Source: a virus. From it: 21,248 nucleotides of DNA. The stretch is from IMG/VR virus record IMGVR_UViG_3300035682_000223, positions 1-21,248 of that record; one strand, given 5' to 3'. A program made the position numbers and the translations under genes. The notes under the pieces are model-generated. The model did no database searches. It saw only the letters and a list, made by a program, of their open reading frames with translations, and was not told where the DNA came from. Shown here one piece after another: positions 6,842-13,169 of the stretch. Each line of letters begins with the position of its first letter. Position 1 is the first letter of the stretch.

Positions 6842-8181
6842 CGGAACGGTTGTACTGAGGAGAGATAGCTGAACGTGTCGGCAGCGGCATCGACCTGGTC
6901 ATCATGTTTGCCGGTTGGAAATGAGCACAATTCGTCGATAAAATCGCGGTTCCAGTCGCCACGCTCCAGTTCGATTGAACCAGATTCGAACGCAGCGGCC
7001 ATCGGCATTGCCCGCACTTCCTTGGAGCCTGTTGGCCGTTTGCTGATCACCCCGTAACCGATCAGATTGCGGGTGTCGTGCTGGACCTGATCGACACCAG
7101 CGGAGCCGGGGTCTTGTGCCAAATGGACGATCGTTTCCCGCCCGTCGGTCTCGGCAATCTGACGCTGAATTGTGCGACGGGTAGCAGGCGACCACTGGCC
7201 CCGCGAAACGTGCTTGACCCTGTAGGTATCGCCTGTCCTGCACATCCACACACCGGCAGTGTAATCACCACCACCCACCGTTGCGGCTGTGTCCCACGCT
7301 CGGCATGAGTTGGAGTTGTCTGGTATCGGTGATGGATCGACGATGCGGAACCATTCCGGCCGGAAGAACCCGCCGTCACGTGGTGTTGGTGTCTGTTGAT
7401 ACAGAGCGGAAAAAGCGTAGGAACCAACGGTCTTTTTGATCCGGTCGAAGTCTTCCACGGAATACCGTTCTGGCCACAGCGCCTCACCAGTCTGACGGCC
7501 GATCAGGTCATCTTCCTCGGCAATGGCAGGCAGGCTTACCACTTCCCACTGTTCGCCACCGTCATTAGCCTGTTCTAGCAACTGGCCAGCCAAGTCGAGG
7601 CTGTGCCAGCGGGTCATAATCAGGACGATTGCCGCACCTGGGTGAAGGCGTGTGTACAGGTCATTTTGATACCAATCCATCACCCGAGCACGATAGGTGG
7701 GTGATTCGGCCTCGGCACGCGACTTGACTGGATCGTCAATAATCACCAAGTCGGCACCATAGCCGGTAACACCAGATCCGACACCGACCGCATACAGGCC
7801 ACCACCGTGTTCACTTGACCATTGATTCTGTTTGTTTTGGTCGTCGGAAAACTCGAAACCGAATTCCTTGGCGATCCGGCGTGTTTGTCGGCTGAAGGTG
7901 CAGGCGAGTGAGTGATTGTAAGCCCCGATAATTACCCTTAAACTCTGATCCAGCAATAGCCTGTAAGCCGCGTAATGGATCGTAGCCAGCTCACTCTTGC
8001 CGTGCCTGGGCGGCAAGAACAGCATCAACCGTTTGCAGTCACCGGTCGTCACCCTGTCCAGCGCCCGGCGGCACTCCGCCAAGTGTTCTGGCGACCACTG
8101 GTGTGCTGGTGTTGCCGCTTGCAGGAAGCGGTTTAGGCCCCTTGGGATTAACTGCTTTTCGCGGTGGTGTGTCGCACTCAT
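6829..8181 (-). CDS. terL: Terminase large subunit (ATPase and nuclease)
   Basis: The 450-residue protein is the packaging motor and headful nuclease. Walker A is PPRHGKS at about residues 57-63. Walker B is LVIIDD at about 145-150, with the catalytic acid following. The C-terminal nuclease keeps its three acidic sites: AWDTAATVGGGDYTAG (D about 297), HLAQDPGSAG (D about 357) and KHDDQVDAA (D about 427-428). The chosen start is ATG 8181 (MSATHHREKQLIPRG). It overlaps the small-subunit candidate by about 143 bp, which is unusually long. A later start would remove sequence upstream of Walker A. Confidence 0.95.
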   Translation of the reverse strand: MSATHHREKQLIPRGLNRFLQAATPAHQWSPEHLAECRRALDRVTTGDCKRLMLFLPPRHGKSELATIHYAAYRLLLDQSLRVIIGAYNHSLACTFSRQTRRIAKEFGFEFSDDQNKQNQWSSEHGGGLYAVGVGSGVTGYGADLVIIDDPVKSRAEAESPTYRARVMDWYQNDLYTRLHPGAAIVLIMTRWHSLDLAGQLLEQANDGGEQWEVVSLPAIAEEDDLIGRQTGEALWPERYSVEDFDRIKKTVGSYAFSALYQQTPTPRDGGFFRPEWFRIVDPSPIPDNSNSCRAWDTAATVGGGDYTAGVWMCRTGDTYRVKHVSRGQWSPATRRTIQRQIAETDGRETIVHLAQDPGSAGVDQVQHDTRNLIGYGVISKRPTGSKEVRAMPMAAAFESGSIELERGDWNRDFIDELCSFPTGKHDDQVDAAADTFSYLSSVQPFRWVS

Positions 8182-8470
8182 TATCGAGACTTGCCCAGTC
8201 GATTTGGGGTTTATCGCTGATTTCGATGCTGCTGGCGACCTTGCCGTCACGCCGTTCAAGGTACTCTTTCAGGTAGGCGAAATTACCCTCCAGCATATTG
8301 GCGAGCCACACCCGCGAAATCTCGCGTTCGGTGCCCGGGCTGTCGAGTATCAGTTCCAAAAGGTCGTCGATTTGACGGCGTGATTTGCTGTAGCCTTTCG
8401 GGTTGCCAGATTGCCCTTTGGCCCACGATATGGGCCTCAAGTTTTCAGGTGTTCCTTTGGGGTTAGCCAT
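8039..8470 (-). CDS. Putative terminase small subunit (DUF5681-like N-terminus)
   Basis: The 143-residue protein begins MANPKGTPENLRPISWAKGQ and continues GNPKGYSKSRRQID, the basic Gly-Asn-Pro-Lys-Gly motif typical of DUF5681 proteins encoded upstream of large terminases. A helical middle (DDLLELILDSPG, VWLANMLEGNFAYLKEYLERRDGK) follows. The last roughly 40 residues are Pro/Gly-rich and are read in a frame overlapping terL. Position immediately upstream of terL supports a DNA-recognition role in packaging. The identification rests on context and the N-terminal motif. Confidence 0.7.
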   Translation of the reverse strand: MANPKGTPENLRPISWAKGQSGNPKGYSKSRRQIDDLLELILDSPGTEREISRVWLANMLEGNFAYLKEYLERRDGKVASSIEISDKPQIDWASLDNECDTPPRKAVNPKGPKPLPASGNTSTPVVARTLGGVPPGAGQGDDR

Positions 8471-8514
8471 CGTACTGCTCTATCTATTGCTGTGGTAGTG
8501 GTTTGCGGCGATAT

Positions 8515-8976
8515 TTACTTGAGTTTCCGGCATCGCCGTTTAGCCTTCTTATCCCGCGATTCCGCCTCAGCCTCAGAAGCCTCAGCGAAAATATCGTCAA
8601 TCCGCTCGTTCTCAAGTTCCCGCTCGAACCCCGTGGAATGACATGCAGCACAGTAGAGACGAGACCCGCGTTTGATCCCCCGGCAACGGTCACAAGTGGC
8701 CGGGTCTTGATCCTGATCAGCCGGTGTCCAGTCACCCTGGCCGAACACGACGCCAATCACTTCGGGTGCTTTGCGTGATTTAGTCGGGTCAACCATCTTG
8801 CGATACGTGTTGCGGCAGACACCAAGTATCTGGCAGGCGTCTGTGTCTTTCACGTTTTCGAACAGAAGGAGAAGCGCGAAAGCACGTCGCACAACTGCTA
8901 CATCCACTTTAGTGCTACGCCCGCGGGTGCTGAGATTGCTGAGGGCAACCTTGACGCCAGAAGTGTCAACAAGCAT
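8515..8976 (-). CDS. Helix-turn-helix and zinc-ribbon-like protein, possible packaging or regulatory factor
   Basis: The 153-residue product has a likely helix-turn-helix at about residues 30-60 (RRAFALLLLFENVKDTDACQILGVCRNTYRKM). A four-cysteine cluster follows at about 103-122 (CDRCRG and YCAACH), consistent with a zinc ribbon. The C-terminus is an acidic/basic charged helix (EASEAEAESRDKKAKRRCRK). A GAGGCG ribosome-binding site precedes the ATG. Its position just upstream of the terminase genes suggests DNA binding linked to late expression or packaging, but the exact family is not recognised. Confidence 0.6.
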   Translation of the reverse strand: MLVDTSGVKVALSNLSTRGRSTKVDVAVVRRAFALLLLFENVKDTDACQILGVCRNTYRKMVDPTKSRKAPEVIGVVFGQGDWTPADQDQDPATCDRCRGIKRGSRLYCAACHSTGFERELENERIDDIFAEASEAEAESRDKKAKRRCRKLK

Positions 8977-9073
8977 GGTGTTCGCCTCGCGTTTTACCTA
9001 TAAGGTGTGGTACGTGTTCACTTTCGGTGAAAATAAAGTCGTAAGTCATGGTGTGGTAACGAATTAAAAAATA
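8977..9073 (-). promoter_or_regulatory. Non-coding stretch before the packaging operon with repeats and a hairpin
   Basis: This 97-bp gap contains two GGTGTGGTA copies (9004-9012 and 9050-9058); a third lies just inside the next gene (9098-9106). TTCAC/GTGAA arms around TTTCG form a small hairpin near 9017-9031. TGTTCAC occurs at 9015-9021 and again at 9081-9087. An AT-rich run (9062-9080) lies beside the stop of the upstream gene. These features fit a late promoter or operator, but no convincing -35/-10 pair was found. Confidence 0.4.
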
Positions 9074-9256
9074 TTAATTTTGTTCACGCCTCCTGCGGGT
9101 GTGGTACTCCACCAGACTGGCTGGAGGCAGCGGAATCGGCCCCAGATCAGCCAAGTTGGCCTTGTCACCGTGCAATACCCGAAGCCGCGACCATTTTCGG
9201 CTCCGTTGGGTCAGCTGGCATCGCCATTCCCACTCTGTTCTCGCTTGTTTTTGCAT
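9074..9256 (-). CDS. Small basic hypothetical protein
   Basis: This 60-residue, strongly basic protein (WEWRCQLTQRSRKWSRLR near the start, HTRRRREQN at the end) overlaps the preceding gene by 46 bp in another frame. The ribosome-binding site is weak. A Pro-rich centre (LGPIPLPPASLVEYH) gives it some protein-like character. The end of an ordered minus-strand series favours a real gene. The large overlap and short length keep confidence moderate. Confidence 0.45.
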   Translation of the reverse strand: MQKQARTEWEWRCQLTQRSRKWSRLRVLHGDKANLADLGPIPLPPASLVEYHTRRRREQN

Positions 9257-9429
9257 TTAGGGTTCCACTTCGGCTTGGGTTCTGGATCAGACAGAAAGAC
9301 GGACGAGACTTTGGTGATAATGTCGGGGTCGTCCGTGTCTACTTGGTAGGTCACAATGTGGTTCTCCTGCCTTGCCCCGTGCAGGATCATGTTCCGAAGT
9401 GCGTGAAATGCCACCATGAAACGAGCCAT
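9211..9429 (-). CDS. Hypothetical 72-residue protein
   Basis: The ATG at 9429 overlaps the resolvase stop (TGATG), with an AGGTGG-like site upstream. The product begins MARFMVAFHALRNMILHGAR. It has a central TYQVDTDDPDIITKVSSVFL stretch and a basic tail (KPKWNPKCKNKREQ). No family is recognised. Coupling to the resolvase gene suggests an accessory role in DNA metabolism, without direct evidence. Confidence 0.55.
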   Translation of the reverse strand: MARFMVAFHALRNMILHGARQENHIVTYQVDTDDPDIITKVSSVFLSDPEPKPKWNPKCKNKREQSGNGDAS

Positions 9430-9878
9430 CACACACCACCTGCCCATAGGGCCATGCAAACCGCATCAGCCTCCCCATCGGTCAACTTACCGATCGCTGG
9501 AAAGCGTCCATTGCAATATACGATAGACCGCTTCTTTTTCAGCGTAGAATCAATGCCGTTCAGAATGGATTGCCATTTTTGAGGCGTCACATATTCAAAA
9601 GGCATTGTAATTCCCGCCAGAACACCTTCGATCAGGCCTGCGCCAAAGCCAAAAGTGAACATGGACACGTTACCATTGCCGGGCATCGCGTGAACCCTTT
9701 CGATGACCACCCGGCTGGCGTAATCCCGTTCGATCAGGATCTCCCGAAGGCCCCGTGAGTCCATCACCTTCTTGCCGCCAAACTTAACGACGGGCATCCG
9801 GTGCGTTTCGACGATCCGCCCGTTTTCAATGACCGCAATGCCACCGGATAAGCCGGGGTCGATTCCGATGATGGTCAT
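9429..9878 (-). CDS. RuvC-like Holliday junction resolvase
   Basis: The 149-residue protein has an RNase H-like RuvC fold. The first catalytic Asp is in MTIIGIDPGLSGG (D7). The second acid is in VVIERVHAMPGNGN (E60). The C-terminal acids are in KLTDGEADAVCMALW (D134, E136, D138). Length matches phage RuvC-like resolvases, which resolve recombination and replication junctions before packaging. The start was set at 9878 because ATGA overlaps the upstream stop at 9875; the longer frame adds an unconserved N-terminus. Confidence 0.92.
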   Translation of the reverse strand: MTIIGIDPGLSGGIAVIENGRIVETHRMPVVKFGGKKVMDSRGLREILIERDYASRVVIERVHAMPGNGNVSMFTFGFGAGLIEGVLAGITMPFEYVTPQKWQSILNGIDSTLKKKRSIVYCNGRFPAIGKLTDGEADAVCMALWAGGV

Positions 9879-10189
9879 AATTGCGACTCGTATCTCATAG
9901 CCCGAATAAATCGAGCAAAAATTGATGCACCGGTGATGCCCCGCGTGTTGCAAATCGGGAAGTCTACGCGACTAGGGTTTCTGTCGGGGAATTCGAATCG
10001 AAGGCTCAAGCAGTCCACACCGTCACCGTCACTGTCGATGCCGATTACCCACAGTAAGCTGAGTTTAGAAGGAACGATTGAGTACAATCCGATAGCCGCG
10101 TCCAAAAACTCGACGATCGCTGCGTTGATGCTGTCGTATTCAACGATCGTTAAGTTCTCGCGATAAAGAGGGTCAATGTGGATTTTCAT
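9875..10189 (-). CDS. Hypothetical 104-residue protein
   Basis: The ATG at 10189 (MKIHIDPLYRENLTIVEYD) overlaps the upstream stop by ATGA and follows a GGAGGAG-like site. The protein alternates beta and helical stretches (INAAIVEFLDAAIGLYSI, LLWVIGIDSDGDGVDCLSL) and has an Asp/Gly-rich turn. No family is recognised. It sits between a DUF3310-like and a RuvC-like gene in a coupled operon. Confidence 0.65.
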   Translation of the reverse strand: MKIHIDPLYRENLTIVEYDSINAAIVEFLDAAIGLYSIVPSKLSLLWVIGIDSDGDGVDCLSLRFEFPDRNPSRVDFPICNTRGITGASIFARFIRAMRYESQL

Positions 10190-10506
10190 ACGTCTGACTC
10201 CTCCACACGACTGATTTCCCAATCGAGATATTGCCGTGCTTTTTTAAGGTCTTGCAGCTCGCAACCCTTGTACGGTGCTCGCATGACATATTTGATGACA
10301 TTGCCACGATAAAAAGTCTCGTAAGCACAGATCTCGATTGGTTCAATGCCGCTCGGATGGCTGGTGTAGTGCTTCGGATGCTTGATCGGGTCATCTTTTA
10401 TCAAAGTGTAGTGAGTCGGATTTGGTCCAGCCGTTTTCTCGCGTTCAAGGTGATTGGTGATTTCAGCCCCGAATGCGGATGAAAGTGCGTCTAGGTGCGA
10501 TGTCAT
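10186..10506 (-). CDS. DUF3310-like phage protein
   Basis: This 106-residue protein contains the DUF3310 signature. The core is KHPKHYTSHPSGIEPIEIC, then YRGNVIKYVMRAPYKGC and LQDLKKARQYLDWEIS. The family is common in phages and is sometimes annotated as a nucleotide-kinase-related or SaV-like protein, but its biochemical role is not established. It overlaps both neighbours by ATGA. Position among DNA-metabolism genes supports a nucleotide or replication link (inference). Confidence 0.88.
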   Translation of the reverse strand: MTSHLDALSSAFGAEITNHLEREKTAGPNPTHYTLIKDDPIKHPKHYTSHPSGIEPIEICAYETFYRGNVIKYVMRAPYKGCELQDLKKARQYLDWEISRVEESDV

Positions 10507-10829
10507 GCAATCGGCCTCCAGTGAGTGACAATCCAGTCTTGGTGTTCTGCGTCGTCGTATGCGATTTTTTGGTTAATCCAATCCCAGTTGGTGCTGAGCG
10601 GCATTGACCAGCACCACTCGTTTTCTCCTGCAATAAGCGTCCGGACGCCGAGAAACTCAAAGCCTTGTTCTTCGATCCGTACGGCCATAAGGTCATCCAT
10701 CGGCGGCAGCGTGGCCGGATCGGCGGTTATTTCGATCCACACCGGCGTCATCAGGTTGTAGACCGTCAACGCCGCAGCCTTGGCCTCGCCAGTCAGGCTG
10801 GCGATAAAATCAAGCGGTGTCTCTGCCAT
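10503..10829 (-). CDS. DUF551-like protein
   Basis: The likely start is ATG 10829 (MAETPLDFIASLTGE), with AGGAGG upstream. This gives 108 residues overlapping the preceding gene by 20 bp. The second half resembles DUF551: VWIEITADPATLPPMDDLM, a central AVRIEEQGFEFLGVRTL, and the typical ending DWIVTHWRPIA. DUF551 proteins are small phage proteins of unknown function. It is coupled to the DUF3310-like gene by an ATGA overlap. Confidence 0.7.
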   Translation of the reverse strand: MAETPLDFIASLTGEAKAAALTVYNLMTPVWIEITADPATLPPMDDLMAVRIEEQGFEFLGVRTLIAGENEWCWSMPLSTNWDWINQKIAYDDAEHQDWIVTHWRPIA

Positions 10830-11163
10830 CGTCGTCGTCCTCCTCTTCTGTCTCATCGACGCAATCCGAAAACCCTTCCCAATTGTCTACGCCAGCAGCC
10901 TCTAGGTTGCTAAGCAGACGATCCCGCTTGGACAACTCTTTGTTTTCAAGCACAAAATTGCCTATCAGCTCGGCCTTCACAAAATTGTCACGCCGCAAAA
11001 ACTTGATCTCAGCCTCAAGCAAGCCTACGTATTCCTCCAGTTTCCTGGCTATCTGCGAAGTCCAGATGTAATAGATTTTCATCTGCATCCCATCAACGCC
11101 AGCGGTTTCGCGTCGCTGAAAAAGATCGGCGACCTCGGATTTTATTTCTTCAAGCGGTGTCAT
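10810..11163 (-). CDS. Coiled-coil protein with acidic C-terminal tail
   Basis: The start ATG at 11163 overlaps the upstream stop (ATGA) and has a strong AGGAGG site. The 117-residue protein is mostly helical and charged (KLEEYVGLLEAEIKFLRRDN, ENKELSKRDRLLSNLEAAG). It ends in an acidic run (DETEEEDDDDGRD). The acidic tail could mimic DNA or bind basic partners. No family is recognised and no function is claimed. Confidence 0.65.
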   Translation of the reverse strand: MTPLEEIKSEVADLFQRRETAGVDGMQMKIYYIWTSQIARKLEEYVGLLEAEIKFLRRDNFVKAELIGNFVLENKELSKRDRLLSNLEAAGVDNWEGFSDCVDETEEEDDDDGRDTA

Positions 11164-11441
11164 CTTGCCTCCTGTAACGGTGAAAAGTCTGCCAATTGCG
11201 GATCCAGTTGGCAGATCCAAGATAGGTTGTGTGCGAATTGCAACAGATCGCCATCGTTTGGCCGATCCAGCACAAACCACGCCAGTTGCCCGCGGCGGGT
11301 GAATAATATCTCTGTCCGTTGCGAGCGGGGGTCCAGATAGGCCGCGAAACGCTCGTAACCGATCCTTTGATCCAGCACCGATTGCAGTGCAACCCGCAAT
11401 GAAATAAGTGTTTCGCTGCGAAAGTGCCGGTCATTTTCCAA
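11160..11441 (-). CDS. Hypothetical 93-residue protein
   Basis: The frame runs from a TTG at 11441 to a stop that overlaps the next ATG (ATGA). The product begins MENDRHFRSETLISLRVALQ and has a middle ERFAAYLDPRSQRTEILFT. No clear ribosome-binding site precedes the TTG, so the start is uncertain; the frame is open further upstream to a CTG near 11459. A competing frame at 11150-11434 is rejected because it lacks the coupled stop. No family is recognised. Confidence 0.55.
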   Translation of the reverse strand: MENDRHFRSETLISLRVALQSVLDQRIGYERFAAYLDPRSQRTEILFTRRGQLAWFVLDRPNDGDLLQFAHNLSWICQLDPQLADFSPLQEAR

Positions 11442-11455
11442 CGCCCATAAGCTGA

Positions 11456-11869
11456 TCAGGGGATTGTCGATAGTAATTCGTCCCGTATATCTAGTTCGAG
11501 TGTGTCCACCGCGTCAGGATCGTTCAGGACCGCGTCCTCACCGTATCTCGCAACCGCAGCTGCGTCATATGCCGCAGCCGCTTCCTTGGCCGTGTAGTAG
11601 CCGTGCCGACGTTTTCCATTGCCGACACGGACGCCAAACGATCGGTGCGACCTGCAATAACCGATGCCAATCGTCCCGCCGCTTTTGATCTTGTGCTGCT
11701 GGTGATGTTCGATAATCGTCCCTAGCCGCCTGATCAGTTCGCCGCTGCCTGGCACCTCTTTATCAAGGTCGCGATCGTCGGGGAAGGTGCTGTCAGGATT
11801 CTCGCTTTTGTACTGACAAACGATCGCGATACGTTGGTTTGTCGCGCTGGTGAGGGTCAAGGTTTTCAC
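11456..11869 (-). CDS. AP2 (APETALA2)-domain DNA-binding protein
   Basis: The 137-residue protein has an AP2 domain near residues 72-116. The core is HRSFGVRVGNGKRRHGYY, then TAKEAAAAYDAAAVARYGEDAVLN, matching the usual G-V-R, YF-x-T-x-EEAA-x-AYD-x-AA layout. AP2 domains bind DNA and in phages often accompany HNH homing endonucleases. No HNH motif is seen here, so this is a stand-alone AP2 protein or a decayed homing-type gene. It overlaps the upstream gene by ATGA. Binding of a local repeat is possible but speculative. Confidence 0.8.
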   Translation of the reverse strand: MKTLTLTSATNQRIAIVCQYKSENPDSTFPDDRDLDKEVPGSGELIRRLGTIIEHHQQHKIKSGGTIGIGYCRSHRSFGVRVGNGKRRHGYYTAKEAAAAYDAAAVARYGEDAVLNDPDAVDTLELDIRDELLSTIP

Positions 11870-12303
11870 CTCCCGATGTTTGCTGGCTTCAACATTTCCG
11901 TGGGCGATACCCTGACCGCTTTCAGCGCCATATATTGAGCGGATAATTTGCGAGAATCCAAGTCGAATTCACGCCGCTTTTGTGACGAGAAATAACTGGT
12001 GTCCACGCCTTCCATCCCGGCAATAGCTCGTTTGTATTTGCGATATCCACTCCGCTGACGCTTGCAATTGTGCTCGTAGGCTTCCAGATCTGTCAGAATG
12101 TGCACGGTGCCTTTGTAAGCCTTGACGGTCCATTGCAGGCCGATCCGGTGCAGTTCCTTTTCAACCATGCCCGCAAGTTGCACGTCCGGTGGCATCGCGC
12201 CGGTGTGGTCCTCGTTCGGGTCCACCATCATGATTTTCGCGACCTCATCAGATTCAATGATGTCGCCCTTGGACAGATCGGCCACAAAGTTCAAGTCTGC
12301 CAC
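11866..12303 (-). CDS. Hypothetical 145-residue protein immediately downstream of the hairpin array
   Basis: A GTG start at 12303 is preceded by a strong AGGAGGT site. The product begins MADLNFVADLSKGDIIES. It contains QWTVKAYKGTVHILTDLEAYEHN, and a basic helical centre (CKRQRSGYRKYKRAIAGME) that could bind nucleic acid. I recognise no family. The gene starts 43 bp past the last hairpin of the repeat array, so its translation or mRNA level may depend on it. Confidence 0.75.
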   Translation of the reverse strand: MADLNFVADLSKGDIIESDEVAKIMMVDPNEDHTGAMPPDVQLAGMVEKELHRIGLQWTVKAYKGTVHILTDLEAYEHNCKRQRSGYRKYKRAIAGMEGVDTSYFSSQKRREFDLDSRKLSAQYMALKAVRVSPTEMLKPANIGR

Positions 12304-12345
12304 GCTGCACCTCCTGTTGATTTTTCAATTCCAGAACCGTCGAAT

Positions 12346-12378
12346 CCGCATGGGCAAGTATTTCGTTGCCACATGCGG
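12346..12378 (-). ncRNA. Array hairpin 1
   Basis: This is the most divergent copy. The outer stem is CCGCATG/CATGCGG and the inner stem is GGCAA/TTGCC (plus strand). The inner pair differs from every other copy yet still pairs perfectly. The minus-strand terminal loop is CGAAATAC, keeping the YGARA start. Confidence 0.75.
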
Positions 12379-12449
12379 CCCATGCCAAACCTTGCCAAGC
12401 CCAGCCCGACCCTGCCTTGCCACGCCACGCCGTGCCGTGCCAAGCAAAT

Positions 12450-12481
12450 CCGCACCGATGGAATCTCACCATCATGTGCGG
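12450..12481 (-). ncRNA. Array hairpin 2
   Basis: Outer stem CCGCAC/GTGCGG. Inner stem GATGG/CCATC (plus strand), fully paired. The minus-strand loop is TGAGATT. Confidence 0.78.
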
Positions 12482-12592
12482 CCCTTGCCAAACCGTGCCT
12501 CGCCGGACCTTGACTCGCCTCACCGGACCGTGCCATGCCACACCCTGCCAGACCCGGCCTTGCCCGGCCTCGCCCGGCCATGCCCTGCAAAT

Positions 12593-12624
12593 CCGCACCG
12601 GTAGGCTTTCACTACCTTGTGCGG
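12593..12624 (-). ncRNA. Array hairpin 3
   Basis: Outer stem CCGCAC/GTGCGG. Inner stem GGTAG/CTACC, fully paired and different from copies 2 and 4. The minus-strand loop is TGAAAGC. Confidence 0.78.
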
Positions 12625-12715
12625 CCCATGCCGTGCCCAGCCATACCGGACCCAACCGCACCGTGCCACACCCCGCCGTGCCGTGCCACGCCCAGCCACG
12701 CCTTGCCCCGCAAAT

Positions 12716-12748
12716 CCGCACCGATGAGTGTTTCGTCATCAAGTGCGG
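12716..12748 (-). ncRNA. Array hairpin 4
   Basis: Outer stem CCGCAC/GTGCGG. Inner stem GATGA/TCATC, fully paired by compensatory change. The minus-strand loop is CGAAACAC, eight nt. Confidence 0.78.
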
Positions 12749-12844
12749 CCCTTGCCAGACCTCGCCGCACCTTGCCTTGCCCCGCCAAGCCGTACCTTGC
12801 CACGCCGCGCCAGACCTAGCCGTGCCTAGCCGTGCCTCGCAAAT

Positions 12845-12877
12845 CCGCACCGATGGATATTTCGCCACCTTGTGCGG
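12845..12877 (-). ncRNA. Array hairpin 5
   Basis: Outer stem CCGCAC/GTGCGG. On the plus strand the inner stem GATGG/CCACC has an A-C mismatch. On the minus strand it is GGTGG/CCATC with a G-U pair, which favours minus-strand RNA. The minus-strand loop is CGAAATAT. Confidence 0.78.
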
Positions 12878-12953
12878 CCCTTGCCATGCCAAAACACGCC
12901 CGGCCGTGCCTCGCCCAACCACGCCGTACCGAACCGCGCCTCGCCATGCAAAT

Positions 12954-12985
12954 CCGCACCGATAGGGTTTCACTACCGAGTGCGG
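12954..12985 (-). ncRNA. Array hairpin 6
   Basis: Outer stem CCGCAC/GTGCGG. The inner stem has an A-C mismatch on plus but is GGTAG/CTATC with a G-U pair on minus. This is the second copy supporting minus-strand RNA. The minus-strand loop is TGAAACC. Confidence 0.78.
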
Positions 12986-13061
12986 CCCTTGCCTCGCCAC
13001 ACCTAGCCCTGCCCCGCCAAGCCGTACCTTGCCACGCCTTGCCCCGCCGTGCCACGCAAAT

Positions 13062-13093
13062 CCGCACCGGTGGATTCTCACCACCATGTGCGG
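13062..13093 (-). ncRNA. Array hairpin 7
   Basis: Outer stem CCGCAC/GTGCGG. Inner stem GGTGG/CCACC, fully Watson-Crick. The minus-strand loop is TGAGAAT. The linker beyond it runs straight into the stop codon of the neighbouring gene at 13170. Confidence 0.78.
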
Positions 13094-13169
13094 CCCATGC
13101 CGTGCCTCGCCACGCCAAACCGTACCACGCCTTGCCCGGCCGTGCCGAGCCAGACCGAACCGGACCTCG

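Larger units (their letters stand above)
12346..13169 (-). repeat. Array of seven covarying hairpins separated by phased (CCNNR)n pentamer linkers
   Basis: The 824-bp region contains seven 32-33 bp hairpins beginning at 12346, 12450, 12593, 12716, 12845, 12954 and 13062 (plus-strand coordinates). Linkers between them are 71, 111, 91, 96, 76 and 76 nt, and 76 nt after the last; all are 5n+1. Each linker reads as pentamers CCNNR on the plus strand (YNNGG on minus). Of 112 pentamers, 110 begin with CC and all end in A or G. Except beside the first hairpin, each hairpin is preceded by CAAAT. Both strands carry long open frames here because the pattern avoids stops, but none looks like a gene. Strand is given as minus because two inner stems are completed by G-U pairs only on that strand. 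Confidence 0.9.

Noticed and set aside
12346-13093. CRISPR array
   Set aside because: The repeats vary in their inner stem, linkers are low-complexity pentamers of variable length, and no cas gene is nearby.
12346-13169. CsrA-sequestering RNA like CsrB
   Set aside because: Such RNAs carry GGA in hairpin loops. Here the loops read YGARA and the linkers rarely contain GGA.
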